NCBI GenBank assembly: GCA_026874595.1
Contig: CM049306.1
Span: 58,658,019 to 58,722,018, forward strand
Length of the DNA stretch: 64,000 nucleotides
Source: Sipunculus nudus
Taxonomy: Eukaryota > Annelida > Sipuncula > Golfingiida > Sipunculidae
Direction of reading: 5' to 3'
Under the pieces are notes generated by a model. That model searched no databases. It was not told the DNA's origin and saw nothing but the letters and a program-made list of their open reading frames with translations. Made by a program: the position numbers and the translations under genes. Position 1 is the stretch's first letter; every line of letters starts with the position of its first letter. Positions 37,501 through 52,500 of this stretch are shown in pieces.

Positions 37501-40500
37501 AATTGCAGTTTTTGTGGAACCATCTATATTGACCTGTTTTTTACAGGAATAAACCTCATAACTTTAGCCTTTTTCAGCTTAAAAATGTTTTATGATAAAA
37601 CTGTCCAGCATACTGGTTTAATTTTTCACAAGAACTATCCTTGGGTAGGGTCCTTTCAATTGTATCAGAATAGATTGGGTTGGTTAAAAATTAGTAGAGT
37701 CATAGAAAGCTAAAGGTTTTGTGGACATAAATAAGCCTTTTTCAAACTGAGGGCTGCAAAAGTCTTCTTCTGCAAATTTTTGGTTTCAACTTCTGTAACA
37801 TTGTACAAAAATTATTCTTAGGAGGCCTTTGTTCAAATTAAATTAAAATTATTTTTTTGCAGAAATATTGGACCTTTAAAAGTGAAAGGACTGCATCTTT
37901 TATTATTCTAAACATTTTGATAATAAAAAAATCTTATGAATTTGTCAATTTAAAAAAAGCATTGTAGTGAAAGTCTCTCAGTATGTGAAAACAGATTTAC
38001 CTACAGGCCAAGATTGTGTCTGTATCTATAAATATCTTGGCAGACTGCCAACTATTTCAGATTTAGCAACAGGCCAAAGGTCAGTCTTGATCTATTTATA
38101 GCTTTGGCAGACTGCCAACTGTATCAGACCAGGCAACAGATGAAGTGTTCACTCAGTGCAGCCAGGTGCAGCTCTAGAGTTCACTCAGTGCAGTAGCTGC
38201 AGCTCTCAATTTTTTCTCGGGTTTACTCGGGGGCAATTGCTTTCCTCACCTGAGCTTGGTCAGCCCAGTGAACCTGACTCAAGAAGTTTGATGTATTGGC
38301 CTGACATTTTGACTTGTCCATACATCTGTGACAGCTTTCTCATACACAAGACTGGTGTCGCCACCTACAATGATTTTGCACAGTGTATGTACCTCCATAT
38401 GTCTCAGGAGGGAATTGATAAATCAGCCTGAAATATTGCATATTTATATATGTCGGTTAGCTTCATTGTATACAAAACTGGTGTCGCCACCTACAATAAT
38501 TTTTGCACTGTGTGTCCCTGTTTATTTTCATGAGGGGTTTGATATATCAGCTTGAAATCAGGCATATGTATACATCTGTGATAGTTTTGTTGTATACAAA
38601 CTGGTGGCACCCTCTACAATAATTTATGCTCCTGATTATTTCTCATGAGTGATTTGACATATCAGCCTGAAATAACACATGTCAATACATCTCGGATAGT
38701 TTGTTGTATACAAGACTTGAGGTGCCACCTACATATGTTTCATGCATCTGTGCACATAGCCCAAGAGAGTTTTGAAGTATCTGCCTGAAATTTTGCATGT
38801 CCATACATCTTGTCATACATATGATGGCTTTCTCATACACAAGATTTATGGCGCCACATACAATCATTATTGTGGCTTGTTCACCCATGCCAGTATTTTT
38901 GGTGCTTGTACTTGGGTTCAAGTGTTTAGTACTTGCATTGTATATAAACATATCAATCATTTACCTGAGAGAAACAGTCCAGCATAGAAGCATTATACCT
39001 GGTGTACACTGTGGTTGGCTTCATATTCGCGAGGCTGAAATTTCACAAAAATTTCTCCATTTTGAATGTTTCGGGGGGTGTCATTTTTGCAATCTCACCA
39101 GAGCCTTTATCAAATCTTTGGTAGAGCCATCCCTATTTGTATTAGAATATTCTTTAATAAGAATAATCATGAGTTTGTGGTATTCTACTCATATAACGAT
39201 GGTCCCGTGCAAATAGCAAAGGTAGTTTAGTTCAAATTTAAGGGAACATTTTCCCTATACCTGTATGGATGTAATTTATTATAAAATTTCTCACTTTTAA
39301 CCTATTCACATACAAGTATTGGTTTCACTGAATAAGAAGGACATACTCGATTGGCCAATTATTCCCGAGGTTTTATGTTTGCAATTATTTCCCATTCGCA
39401 AATATCGTGAAATTAAAACCCTCACAGACAAAAAGGCAACCACAATATCCCATTGCATAGGTTAGAATAAGGCATGTAGGCCTTGTTAGAATTAAATATA
39501 TATATTAAATTAAATATATATATGTGTGTGTGCACATGTGTGCGTCTGTGTGTTTGCCCGAATGTTTACTTGGAGGCAGTACTAGATATAATAATTAGGT
39601 CATACCAGTATACTTCTGCATGTACACTGTCATCATTAGATCATGGTCTGTTGATGGCACATCAGTTAGGAAGAAGTAAATATTGTATAATATTAATAAA
39701 GTGGTATAATATCAATAACCCCTCTGGTCAAATGATTTGTATGCACTAGGTAAGGAAAAATTCAGAAGTCTTTAAAGTGTAATTGAAATTATCCTCTCTC
39801 TGTGGTTCTGTTGCAATTTTAGTTTTGCCTTTTTTGGTTTTGGGCCTTTTTACTAAGCTGACTCCAAGTCATCTGAGGATATGTCCCACAGCCAGCATGG
39901 CTCAGACCCAAACATGTAGGAGTAGGTGACAATTACACCTAAAAAATACAATGCTATTACCTGAAGATTTGGCTAGATCTCTTAGGTAACAAAACAATAG
40001 GTCACTAAGGTCACAATCATTGATATACCAACACGTCTCAATGTATATAAATTATTGCCATATTGTTCTTTATAAATATGTTCATAACAGACAAACCTGA
40101 CCAACTCATAAATCAATATTTGTTCACTGATCATTTATGTTAAGAATTTGGTGTCTTATCTTTCCGCAGGTTTCTCATTTGGGGGTACACCCGCTGCAGC
40201 TACCCCTGGTGTTAGTACTGTCACCACTCAGGCCTTACCTGTAACAACCTCAGCTGGGGGAGGCTTCAACTTCAGTGCAGGAACAAGTGCAGGTAATTTA
40301 ACTCATTAAATATTTACCAGGGGAACTATCTGCTGTCTGCTCTGGTTCAGTTATCAGTTATATCAAATTAAGGCTAATTGTCATGAGAAATCTTAACCAT
40401 TTGTTGATGTTATGTGCTTGATTATCAATTAAATATGAATATTTCTTTTTAAAAGAAAAAGTACAGATTTACAAATTTACACAGATATATTTCAGGGCAA

Positions 40501-43500
40501 GTTCTCAGATAAAGCCTAAAACTAGGTCACTGTGACCTTTCTTCTGCAGCTCACTGGTTGAATGCCTCAGTTTTCCTGCTAAAACCTGCAGTACCCTGAG
40601 ACCAATTCTTCTAGTTTAACACCTTGGTTCATCTTTCCTGTATATACTTTGTCTCTCCCAAGGGTTGTATATATTTTATCATTGAGTTTTATATAAGTTG
40701 TGGGCTCGAAAACAGTGGGGTTAAATCATTGCAGCCAAGAGTTCTGCTGGTGGAGGATTTTCCTTTGGAGGAGCTGCACAGACAGCACCGAGCACACAGA
40801 CCACAGGATTCAGTCTCTCCAAACCACCAGAACAACCAAGCAGCTTTGGGTTCAACCTTAACCAGGCTTCAAGCACTGCAACACCAGCCACTCAACTTAC
40901 TGCAAGCACACAGCAGGCCACTCCCACAGCAGCAGGTTGGTCCTTGGTTCTAATTCTCAAATACATTCACTTTTATATTATTTAATTAAGCGTATAGTGG
41001 TTGATGAGTTTATTTTTATGTACATTTTTTGGTAAGATATGTTTGTCGATTTCAAAATTTCTTTAATCCTTTAAATCGGTTTTATTATGTATGTCCATCC
41101 ATTAACTGTGTTCACAGTTGTTATGATAACTTCCCTGGAATAGGATGAATTTTCATGAGACTTAAAATAAATAATTTGGAAAATTTTATTTTATAATGTA
41201 ATTTCATTTCAGTAAATAAATTTAAATGTGTATTATAATATTTCAGCTCATATCCATTATTTTATAATTCACAGGGTTTCATAAGTTCCCAGTGGGTATA
41301 TATTTACATACATATATAGTCAGTTAAAATAATGATTATACTTTTACAAATATGTGATCCTGAGATGCTCCTGCTTCTTTCATTTAGTCCATAAAAATGC
41401 ACGTCAGTATAACCACTAGGATTTTATACCAATTTTTCAGAAACATATTCACCAACAGGTCCCTTCTTATTTGACTCACCATGGTTATTTTCCACCAAAT
41501 ATCTCACCTGAGTTGAATACTGGCAAAATATGTACATATTTATCAAGGTCATACCTTGCCTCAACAGATTGATGCACTAATGAACAATTACTTGCGATAT
41601 AAAGGCATGTATGCAGCATAGGTATCTAGCATGGCGAACCGCAAAGTGAGAGCACTGAAGCCAGGGCTACACGCGGACAACACGTCGGTCGTTCTTTGAT
41701 CAAAATCCGTTTTCCTATCTTTTTGATGAAAGTTTTGGTGAATGAATCATATATTTCACATTCTGTTGAGTACTAATTTGACTAAGTCTTGCAGGTTTTG
41801 TGTTTTTAGCTCAGCTAACTATAAGTCATCTGAGCTATAGTCGTGGTCCATTGTCCGTCGTCCGTCCGTCTGTCCGTCCGTCCGTAGATGTGGCACGTTT
41901 TGAAACCGTAAGACCTAGGAATCCAAAATTCGGCATAATGTTAGATGTCCCCAAGATCTCCTACCAAGCCGAAAACTGGGTCTTTGCAACTTCGTTCCTT
42001 TGAGAAATTAAGGAAAAACCTCAATTTTTTATAAAAAACCTATTTTCACACTTTAGGACTGCCTAATATCAAAACCACTCATCTGTTTTTCCTCATATTT
42101 ACCATAAATATTCCTCTATATAGTTCCTATGTACATGCCAGAAATTATGTCTGTATTATTTAATTCAAAAAAGTTCTGGGCCCAAACATAATGCATTTTG
42201 AAAAAAATAAGGAAAGATATTTGATCACTTAACACAAAAAATGTTAAAGCTGTGGACCTTTTTTCCAGTAATATAACTTTAATTAATCAAAATTAAATTG
42301 TATACCCAAAATTAGATGAAAATCTTTTAAATTTTTTAAAATATTAATAAAAATAAAAAATTGGTACCTTAAATTTTGCCCAACTTTGACCATGGCACGT
42401 TTTTTTCCTGTAAGTACTGTGGATTTAATTTTCACAGCATGTTTTTGTCAGCATTTCAACTGTTAACACCAAAAATTTGAAACCAGTTGATCAAAAACTG
42501 TAGATTTTAATCAAGTTTTCAAGCACCTTGTAACATATTGTTTACATCAAGCTAGTGTTATGCAGTTTGCAAAAGCTCAGCTCCCCAGCTTCAGCTCTAA
42601 GTTCCTTAAATTCAGCATACAGTTAGATGTCTCCAAAATCCCCTACCATGCCAAGAATTTGGTCACTAGGACTTAATACCTTCGAGATATTAATTAAAAA
42701 CTTCATTGTTTCCATTAAAAACTCATTGTTACACTTCAAGACTGCCTAATATCAAAACAACTGATCTGACTTTAATCATAAACAATATACATATTTTTCA
42801 TTCTCTATGCACATCCCAGAATGATGTCAGTATTGCGTAATTGTTTTAAGTTATGGGCCCAAACATAATGCACTTTGTAAAAAATCAAGAAATATATTTA
42901 CTCCCTTAACAAGGGCATTGCTAGAGATTTTTTTTGTCAGGGATGTAACATTATTTAATCAAGATTCAATTGAATACCCAAAATTAGTTCTGAATTTTTC
43001 AAATTTTATAAGTTATTAGTATAAATATAAAATAAGTACCTTAAATTTTGCCCAACTGTGACCATGGCACGTTTGTTTCCCGTGAGCACTGTTGATATAA
43101 TTTTCATATCATGCACACATAAGGATTTCAGCTTTTTAGTTTAGAAAGCTGAAAGAAATTGGCCAAAAATTGTAGCTTTTTTTAATGTTTTTTATGAGAC
43201 CCTGTCAGACTTTGGCTCTCTCCAGCCCCTCTTGAGTCACCTGTATGTTGACCTTGTTGACCTTTCATCAAATTATGCACGCTTGAGGTGAGGCATACAG
43301 GAATCCAGGCAGCTTATGGCCAGCCACAGTTGATCCAGGTGTCCAACCCAACTCATCTAGTAGTTTTAACCAACAACATAACAATAAACAACAAATTAAT
43401 AAATTTTTATTGGTTTTTAATAACAAATTAAAGAAAAATAGAAAAGGAATTTGTTAGTTTATAATAACAGGAAATTAACTTGCAGTTACTGATGATATAA

Positions 43501-46500
43501 GAATCTTGTATCTATGGGTAGAATGTCACATATTCCAAATAACACCATGCAGTCACCTATGGCATTTTTCAGTTCAATTTTAATGAAAAAGAAGTAAATC
43601 ATATTATTCATTACTAATCATTAGGGATCATATGAAGGAAATTAATGATAGACAAAGATGCAGTTGATAATATTAATCTAGATTCCTACTGTGTCTAGTG
43701 TGTACATTGATGTGAAATTAGTCCAAAATGAATATTTCACAGTTATTTTTTAATATAAATAAAAGCCATAAAACCAGGTACTTATGATCATTATTTAAAT
43801 GTGTGAATTTTGTATATTCTGGATTCTCAGCATCATTGTTTGGTGAAAATTGAATAAATACCAGACATGGTGCGAATACTTTGTAATTGTATTTAAATAC
43901 GAATATGATTATGTACTCCATTATAAAATTTCTTGCATAAAGAATGGGAATTCAGGTAAAAATGAAAGTATATGAATACTTGTGCAAATACTTTCAAAAT
44001 GTATTCATGAATGCATTCATGAATATATTCTTTAATATTATTTTAATAATCATATCAGTTATATTTCATTTTAAAAAATCATATGATTCTCTTATTATTT
44101 TTAATAAAAATTATATTTGGGACAATATTTGTATTTTTTTTTAATAAATAGTTAAACTCTTATATTATATGTTCTGCTTATAAGTTATATGGCCAAGTCA
44201 AAATCTGTGTGACAATAGTACTCCAATTGTTAATAAAATAAATGAAATCAATCCTCTTCCCTGTCTCCAAAGGTACTATCAAAATCATTCATAAGCTAAA
44301 CAACAACAACTCATAATACAGCTTATATTTATTACCACACAAAACCAGCATGTGCCTCATTTCTAAATAATATTTTTTATCATGAATAACAGCTGAGCGT
44401 CGTGACCCATAGGTCCCTTGTTTTTGTTCATTGTGATATCGATGTCTGGTTGAACTTCGGTCTATTTTTTTCCCTGAGCTTTGCTCAGGGCCGCAGTCAT
44501 TCACTACGATTTGGGGTGATTTTTAAGTAAGAACTTCAGAATGGAGTGATAATTTCCCACGCATGTAAGTACACAGGTGAACAGCATGACCTAGTTTGGG
44601 GCTTCTTGGGACAGGCAGTCATTCCCGTACCGAGTGAGAACTAATCGGTGCTGTAATCAGTCATTTGTCACCTGTCTGTAGTTCAGGCTTTTACCGTTTA
44701 CATGTTTGCCAACTTACTCAAGCACCAAATGTTTTTGTGGGGAAATACTGTAACATAATTGGATGTCAAATACACAGGGGCCGATACCCTGGATAAAATC
44801 CCAACTGATTACGTAATACCCGTGCCTCTTGCACTCGTACTTAATCCCCCGTGAATGAAGCTCATTATAGCTAGACACGGGTCATCTCCTGGTTGTCAGC
44901 AACCATGTAAATTGCAAACATTTTAATATACTGCATTATCCAAATGAAAGAATAGCGTAAATGGTAAAAAAAAAATATTCTGAAACCTTATTAGACTGTA
45001 TTTTTTTACTGAAAGGGGGACTTGTGTACTTGACTTCACCGGAAAGGGATAACAAGTTATCAATCAGTTAAGACATTCAGGCCGGCAGATTGACTAAGTT
45101 CGTGCAAAATTTAACCTCTCAGGCTTAGACCCGCACATAGGTCGACTCCCCTTTTTTGGATTAATTTTTTTGGGAACAAATTTCTCAACGTATATGCAGT
45201 ATATTTACGGTAGGTCATCAGCTTGTTTGAGAATGTGACTCCATATTCTAAGTAGATCCTAACTTGTTAATGTTCCTCCAGTTACACCTGCTGCAGCAGG
45301 AGCCACAGCTCCCAAACTAGGCATTGCTACCACAGTTACAGGCACAAGTGATGGACTGGCAGCCAAGACAACACTTTCAGGGTTCCAGCTAGGAGGTGAG
45401 TTGGTCACTGAGTACACACTGTACACTTTCACATCTTAATTCTTAGTATAGATCAGCCATTAATTTTGTGATTATTTTAAAACCTGTTGTAGCTATCAAT
45501 AATTGAAAAATAAATCCCTTCATGTTTGCCATGCAAATTCATTTACAACCAGCACTGTTTAATACTGAAACATGAAATTAGCTCACTAAGAACTATATTC
45601 TGCACGCTGAAATGAAAAACATGAATTGAGCACCCTGAGAGTCAGATGGGTTCAAATCGTATCTGTTAGGCCTAGAATCTTCAAATGCAATATCCAGGGA
45701 GTTTCTTTGCAAATTTTCTCAGAATTTTGAAATTAGGTCATGGTGACTTATATTCTGCGAGTAACTGGCCAAAACATATTTTTCAGCACCCTGACAGTTA
45801 GAAAGGGCACAAATTGTATCCGTTAGGCCTAGAAACTTCCAACTGTACATCAAAGGAGGTCCTTGGCAAATCTCAGAAACCTGAAATTAGAACATGGTGA
45901 CCTATATTCTGTGACCTACTAGCCAAAAACATGATTTTGAGTACCCAGTGAGTCAGTTAGGGCACAACTTGTATCCATTTGGCCTACAATTTTCTGATGT
46001 GACATTCAAGTAGGTTCTGGTTTAATGTGCTTGGAAATATGAAATTAGGTTACTGTGGCTTATATTCTGTGAGCTTTAGGAAATAACATGATTTGAGCAC
46101 CTATGAAGACAGATGTGCACAAACTTACTCTGTTAGCCATAGAATCTTCTAATGTAATATTCAGGGAAGTCTTGGACAATTTTTCTCGGAAACATGAAAT
46201 TAGGTCATTATGAACCTATATTCTGCGAGCTACTGGCCAAAAACATGATTATGAACAACCAGACAGTCAGAAGGGACACAAATTGTAACAGTTAGGCCTA
46301 GAATCTTAAATACAACATCCAAGGAGGTTCTGGCCAAGTCTCCTTTGAAACTGAAAGTAGGTCATGGTGACCTATATTCTGCGAGCTACTTGCCAAAAAT
46401 ATAAATATGAGCACCTAGACAGTCAGGCATGGCACCAAACTTAACTGTTGGAAAAAGAACCTTCTAATATGACATCAAGGGAGGTCCTTCGCAAGTCTAT

Positions 46501-49500
46501 TTTTAATCCTGAAATTAGGTCACTGTGTACATATATTCTCTGATCTATGAGCAAAAAAACCTGAAAGACAGACAGGTCACTTATCTGTTGGCCTTAGAAA
46601 TGTCTTCTTAATAAAAAGAGAGGTCACTGTAATGTCTCCTGTGACATCCAAAATAAGGTCACTGTGACTAAATTATATGAGTTGTGTGAAACAACATGAT
46701 TTGAGTCAGATGGACAAAAGTCATAGCAGTTTGACTTAGAAACTTCTAAGTTAACATCAGGGGAGTTTCTGGTAAAATTTTTTGCTGTAACCTGTTTTCT
46801 TAAGGACTATGGGGAAAAAACATGATTTTGAGCACTCCAGAAGTCATTCTACCCTTTGTTCATGGTTCCTTAACAAATAAACTTTACCAGATCATAACAT
46901 CAGTAATTGATACATGACTCAATTGTTTACATGTCAAATTCATGACCCATGGGTTACTTGATTTTGTTCAGGTGGCACCACAACCTTAGGCAGCACTGGA
47001 GGGTTTAAACTCGGAACAAGTGCAGCAGCAGCTACAAAGACGGCAACCACTCAGCCCAGCATTGGAGCAACACCAGGCTTTAAATTAGGAGGCCTGGCAA
47101 CCAGTTCAACTGTCAGTACTGCAGCAGCAGCTACAGCTGCTACAACAGCTGCAAGTCTCACAACAACAACATCCGTGTATGTTCTATTTTGCTTCATCGG
47201 GTGCATTTATGTTGAAATATGGTATTAACTTTAAACCCATGGGCAACATGTTATTCAATGCCATGGCTTTGATATATACACATACAAGTCATATCTGTAA
47301 AAAAACAGTTGTCAGCTTTTAATGCTTGTCTGCTACAGGGTTATGGATTGTTAAGACTTTTTCAAATAATTTTCAAATATAACGTTTGGTAATTAACACT
47401 CGGTCAGTAAATTTCAAAGATAAATATAAATTTTTGGTAGTGTTGGAAATTTCCATCCAGGCATTAGATGGAAAATATAAATATTTATTTGTGTATAATA
47501 TTAATTTTATGTAATGTTTTATTAGATTATGAAACAGTTCCTAAAATTAATACCATATTAATTTTATGTAATGTTTTATTAGATTATGAAACAGTTCCTA
47601 AAATAAGTATTAAAACTCTAATATGAAAGTGACACAGTTATGTTGCTTAGACATATTACCAGACAGACACATTACAGTTTTACCTGTTGTTTATCAGTAC
47701 ACAGTCTTCGGCAGCTGCTCCATCCATAAACACAAGGCAGCTGGAGGAGGCGATCAGCAAGTGGACGACCGAGTTGGAGGAACAGGAGAAGATATTCCTG
47801 GATCAGGCAACACAGGTTAACGCCTGGGACCGTATGCTCATACAAAATGGAGAAAAGGTGAGGGTGCTTGAGTCCTCTTGTAACTGTAACCAGAAGGCCT
47901 GTCTGTGCTGTTGAAGGCTTGTCTGTGCTGTTGAAGGCTTGCCTGTGCTGTTGAAGGATTGTCTGGGCTGTTGAAGGATTGTCTGGGTTGTTGAACGCCT
48001 GTCTGTGCTGTTGAAGGCCTGTCTGTGCTGTTGAAGGCCTGTCTGTGCTGTTGAAGGCCTATCTTTGCTGTTGACTTGTATCAAAAATTTCTAGCTTACC
48101 TGGTTAGGACAGACTGTGAGGAGCAAAATGGGTCCATTAATGAAATTTAGTAATTAGCTCAGCTGACTATAAGTCATCTGAGCTATAGTCATGGTCAATT
48201 GTCCGTCGTCCGTCTGTCCGGATGTCCGTCCGTAAGACTGGCACGTTTCGACACTGTTGGACCTACGAATCTGAAATTTGGCATACAGTTAGATGTCCCC
48301 AAAATCTCCTACCATGCCGAAAATTGGGTCAATAGGACTTTGTTCCTTCGAGATATTAAGGAAAAACCTCAATTTTTTATTAGAAATCTATTTTCACACT
48401 TCAGGACTGCCTAATATCAAAACCACTCATCTGGTTTTCTTCATATTTACCATAATTATTCTTCTATATAGTTCCTATGTACATGCCAGATATTAAGTCA
48501 GTATTATATAATTTAAAAAAGTTATGGGCCCAAACATAATGGACTTTGTAAAAAAATCAGGAAGATATTTGGTCACATAAGACCAAAAGTGTTAAAAGGT
48601 AGGGACTTTTTTCCAGTAATACATCTTTAATTAATCAAAATTTAATTGTATACCAAAAATTAGATCAAAATCTGTTAATTTTTTTTAAATATTGGCAAAA
48701 ATATAAAATTGGTACCTTTAATTTTGCCTAACTTTGGCCACGGCACGTTTTTTCCTGTAAGTACTGTGGATTTAATTTTCACAGCATGTATACATGAAGA
48801 TTTAATCTGTTAAAATCTGAAATTTGAAAATAAAAGCTGCAAAATTAGGCTAGTTATTGAATTTTTTTGGAGGCTCTTGTTGTATTCCCTTACATTGTCA
48901 AGCAGTCCACTTTGATGACTGTAGGTCATTCAGTGCAAATCTCTATGCTCCCCAGGCTGTTGGCATAATTTTAGATGTCCCCAAAATCTCCTACCATACC
49001 GAAAATTGGGTCATTAAGACTTCATTCCTTCGAGATATTAAGGAAAAAAAACTCCGTTTTCCATAAAAAAAGCCATTGTTACACTTCAAGGCTGCCTCAT
49101 ATCAAAACCACTGATCTGTTTTTCATCGTATTTAATATTCACATTCTTTCATACATTTTCTATGAACATACCAAAAATTAGGTCAGTATTGGGTTTTATT
49201 TTGAAGTTATGGGCTGAAACATAAGGCAATTTTTTTTTTTTAAATCAGGAAATATATTTACTCACCTAACATGAGAATTGCTGAACCTAGAGACTTTTTT
49301 TCAGGAATATAACTTTATTTAATCAAGATTCAATTGTTTACCCAAAATTAGATCTGAATTTTGCAAAATTTTCAAGTTATTAGCACAGATAAAAAATCAA
49401 TACCTTAAATTTTGTCCAACTTTGGCACTGTTGATTTAATTTTCACAGCATATATACATAAGGATTTAATCTTTTAAAATCTGAAATTTCAAAGAAATTG

Positions 49501-52500
49501 ATTGGAAAGAATAGCTTTTATTCATGTTTTCATACACCATGTCAAGTGTTGTTACATCTTGCCCACCTAGTAGTACAGCCTTCACTTGCATTATGTAACC
49601 CACCCCAGGCAGCTTGCCTTGGGTCAGCTTGGCCACTACCAGCAGGCTTCCCCTCTGCCCTGCACCCCCCCCCCCCCCCCCCAGATGGTGCATAAACTAG
49701 ATGAATGTTATTATTTTCTGTATTTGATTCATTCTTATTCTAGGCTATGCTGCATTTTAGATTTTGCATTGTACCACCAGGGTTACAATGATTAAAGTGT
49801 ACATTTAATTGTGTCCACAAAGTGGTGTATTGCTATGAAAGTGTGGATGTTCATGAGATAAGTAATTCCTTACTTTAGAAGAGTAAAAACTTCACCAGGT
49901 GTGAAATTGACTATTAATTCCAGTAATAAATTAAAACTGGGATAGTAATTAGCACAATGATATTGTTTGTCCCTCATTCAACCAACAGTGTGTATACTTT
50001 ATTTGAAAAGATGTTTTATTTTATCAAATTTACTGAATCTTTTATTTTATTTTGGTGAATAAAATTAAGCATGTACTGAAAACTCCAATGTGCAAAACCT
50101 TTTAATAGTGATTCAAGGAATATTCTTGTAGATGCCATGTTGTGGCATTATTTTCTTTTAAATTCAGTTTAAACATTTATGATTTAAAAATAATAAAATA
50201 TATGTGTATGCATAATATGACCCAATATGAGCTACACTCTGGATATATGATGAATGCAACTTTTGCAACAATTCTAATATTTTAACTTATAGTTTCAGTT
50301 TTTTACTCTGTATATATAATGATTGCAACTTTTGCAACAATTCTAATATTTTAACTTATATTTTCAGGTTTTTTTATTAAAAATTTATAAAACCTGTAAG
50401 TAAAAAAATGATTCAGATAAAAACTTCTTAATGGAAAAAGTGGATATGCTTAAAAAAATAGGATTATATATAAACTTAAATGCATTATTCCCTTGAAAGT
50501 GAAATAAAGGTATTAGTCCATTCTGTCCACTTGCCTGTCCATCTGTAAATTTTCATATGCATCACAGTATCTCAAAACTTTTACTGTTTTTCTTCATGAC
50601 AGTCTTGTCAGAGTATTAGTTTGCAATCATATATTTAGAACTTTACTATAACCAAGTAGGAGGGCCCCTTTCCTCTTAGCTTTTCGTATTCTTATATAAA
50701 TGAAAAACATTACAATAGAATATTTCTACATCCACCTTCGTGCTGCCCTCACTTTTCCCTTGTCCAAACCCCATCCCAAAGTCAGCCTCAGTAAGCAAGA
50801 ACAAGATGAATCAGATATATTCATACTTTAATATTTTGTATAACTATTCGTCCATAGGTACTTATGTACATGCCAGAAATTATGTCAATATTGTGTAATA
50901 TGTAGTGGGCATCACAATAATGTACCTTGTCAAGACTAAAGAGATATTGTGTCATACAGTCACAAATTCATAAATTACTTCATCAGCATAGTTAATCATA
51001 ACATCATATCTGTCAAATTGAAAGCTTGCAGACTACCATACACTTTAGATCCTTCAACAAATAGCCTTATCATAATTCTACTACTGCTTATTACTGCTGT
51101 CATTGCATTCATATTTGCTCAAATATATCACAATTTTCAACCCCTCCTAAATAAAAAAAAATAACCACTAAATTTGACTCTATTAATCCATCAGTCAGGT
51201 AATTTCATTTATCATTTACTCACATATTAAATTACATTCCTTTATAATAGCCCAACATGTCCATGATATTCATAAGCTTTATCGACTCGATATAGTATCA
51301 CAGTGGAGAAACATTTATAGTCCAATCACGATCAGCTGAGCGCCGTGACCCATGGGTCCCTTGTTTTGTCTGGATTATCTGAAAAAATGGCACAATTTCA
51401 TGACTTCCATTGCTCATGGTATGTTACTTTACAAAAAGGCAATTGTAACATTTACTGTGGAAGTGGCGTTTCTGAATTTTTGCATTCTTTTTTCATTTTA
51501 CAGCATTCATGCAGTTTTAATTTTAGCGCAATTTACTATGTATAGTTAATTTATCTTGTATTAAATTATTAAAATATTTTTAAAAGACAGGTTTTTAGTG
51601 CAACCTACTTCCTACCTAACAACCTCTGGGTGACCGCATACATGCAAAGGCAAGTACTGTGACTGCAAGTGTAAACAATACATAATTTAACTGGGAATAA
51701 TCAAGTTTGGTGATGCTATGGTACTGCACCCAACCACATTGTTTGACATCTGAGTAAGCTGTAGAATTGCTCAACAACTCTGCTTACCAGCTAGATGCAG
51801 CAGGCTATGTGCCAACAAGAAACATAGCACAACAATTTTTGGCTGGCTCTCAGCTCTGTTGTACTTCAAAGCCACTTGGAGGGGGTTCTAAAGATCTTAA
51901 AAGGCTACTTTTATCACAGTTGTTCATACAATTCAATTTAAATGGGAGGGGATCTCAGCTGAGATATAACTCTTTATAAAAACATGACAACTGTAACATC
52001 CTGGTTGAAGAAGCCCCAACTCAAGCAACCCCGCATGGAGGGATTACCAGACCCACTTGACTGTGTGTCAGCTGAGAACATTGCAATCTTCAGAATCACA
52101 TCAAAATAAGCCATGTGCTTTATTAAGCACAAATCCAGCTAATGTTAAAAGTGCTAAAATTAAAACCCCACTAACAAAACTACTATCACACAATATCACA
52201 ACTTTTTCTATAATGTACAAACAGATGATGCAATAATCAATATCAAGAGAAAACAGTTGATATAAAGTGGTTAAAGCCTTGGAGTATTAAAGGACTTCTA
52301 TAATTGTATCCACTAAAACTGAGGTGCAGATACTGTGTTTCATGATGTATTTGTGTGTACCTGTATGTGTTGTGGCTAGATGTGCCAAGAATACTTTGAC
52401 TTGAGTATAAATGATTTTTTGCCTTATCGGTACTTTCCATATAGAAATAACACTCAACATAACTAAAAGTCATTTTAAGATAGAGGGTACTTAGCAATGG

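Noticed and set aside
38797-39216. 139-codon plus-strand ORF
   Set aside because: It crosses the end of a tandem repeat into AT-rich intron sequence and has no domain or matching splice phase for Nup62.
47803-48084. Gln/Ser/Thr-rich minus-strand ORF
   Set aside because: It is the 20-bp minisatellite translated; it also overlaps a conserved Nup62 exon on the other strand.
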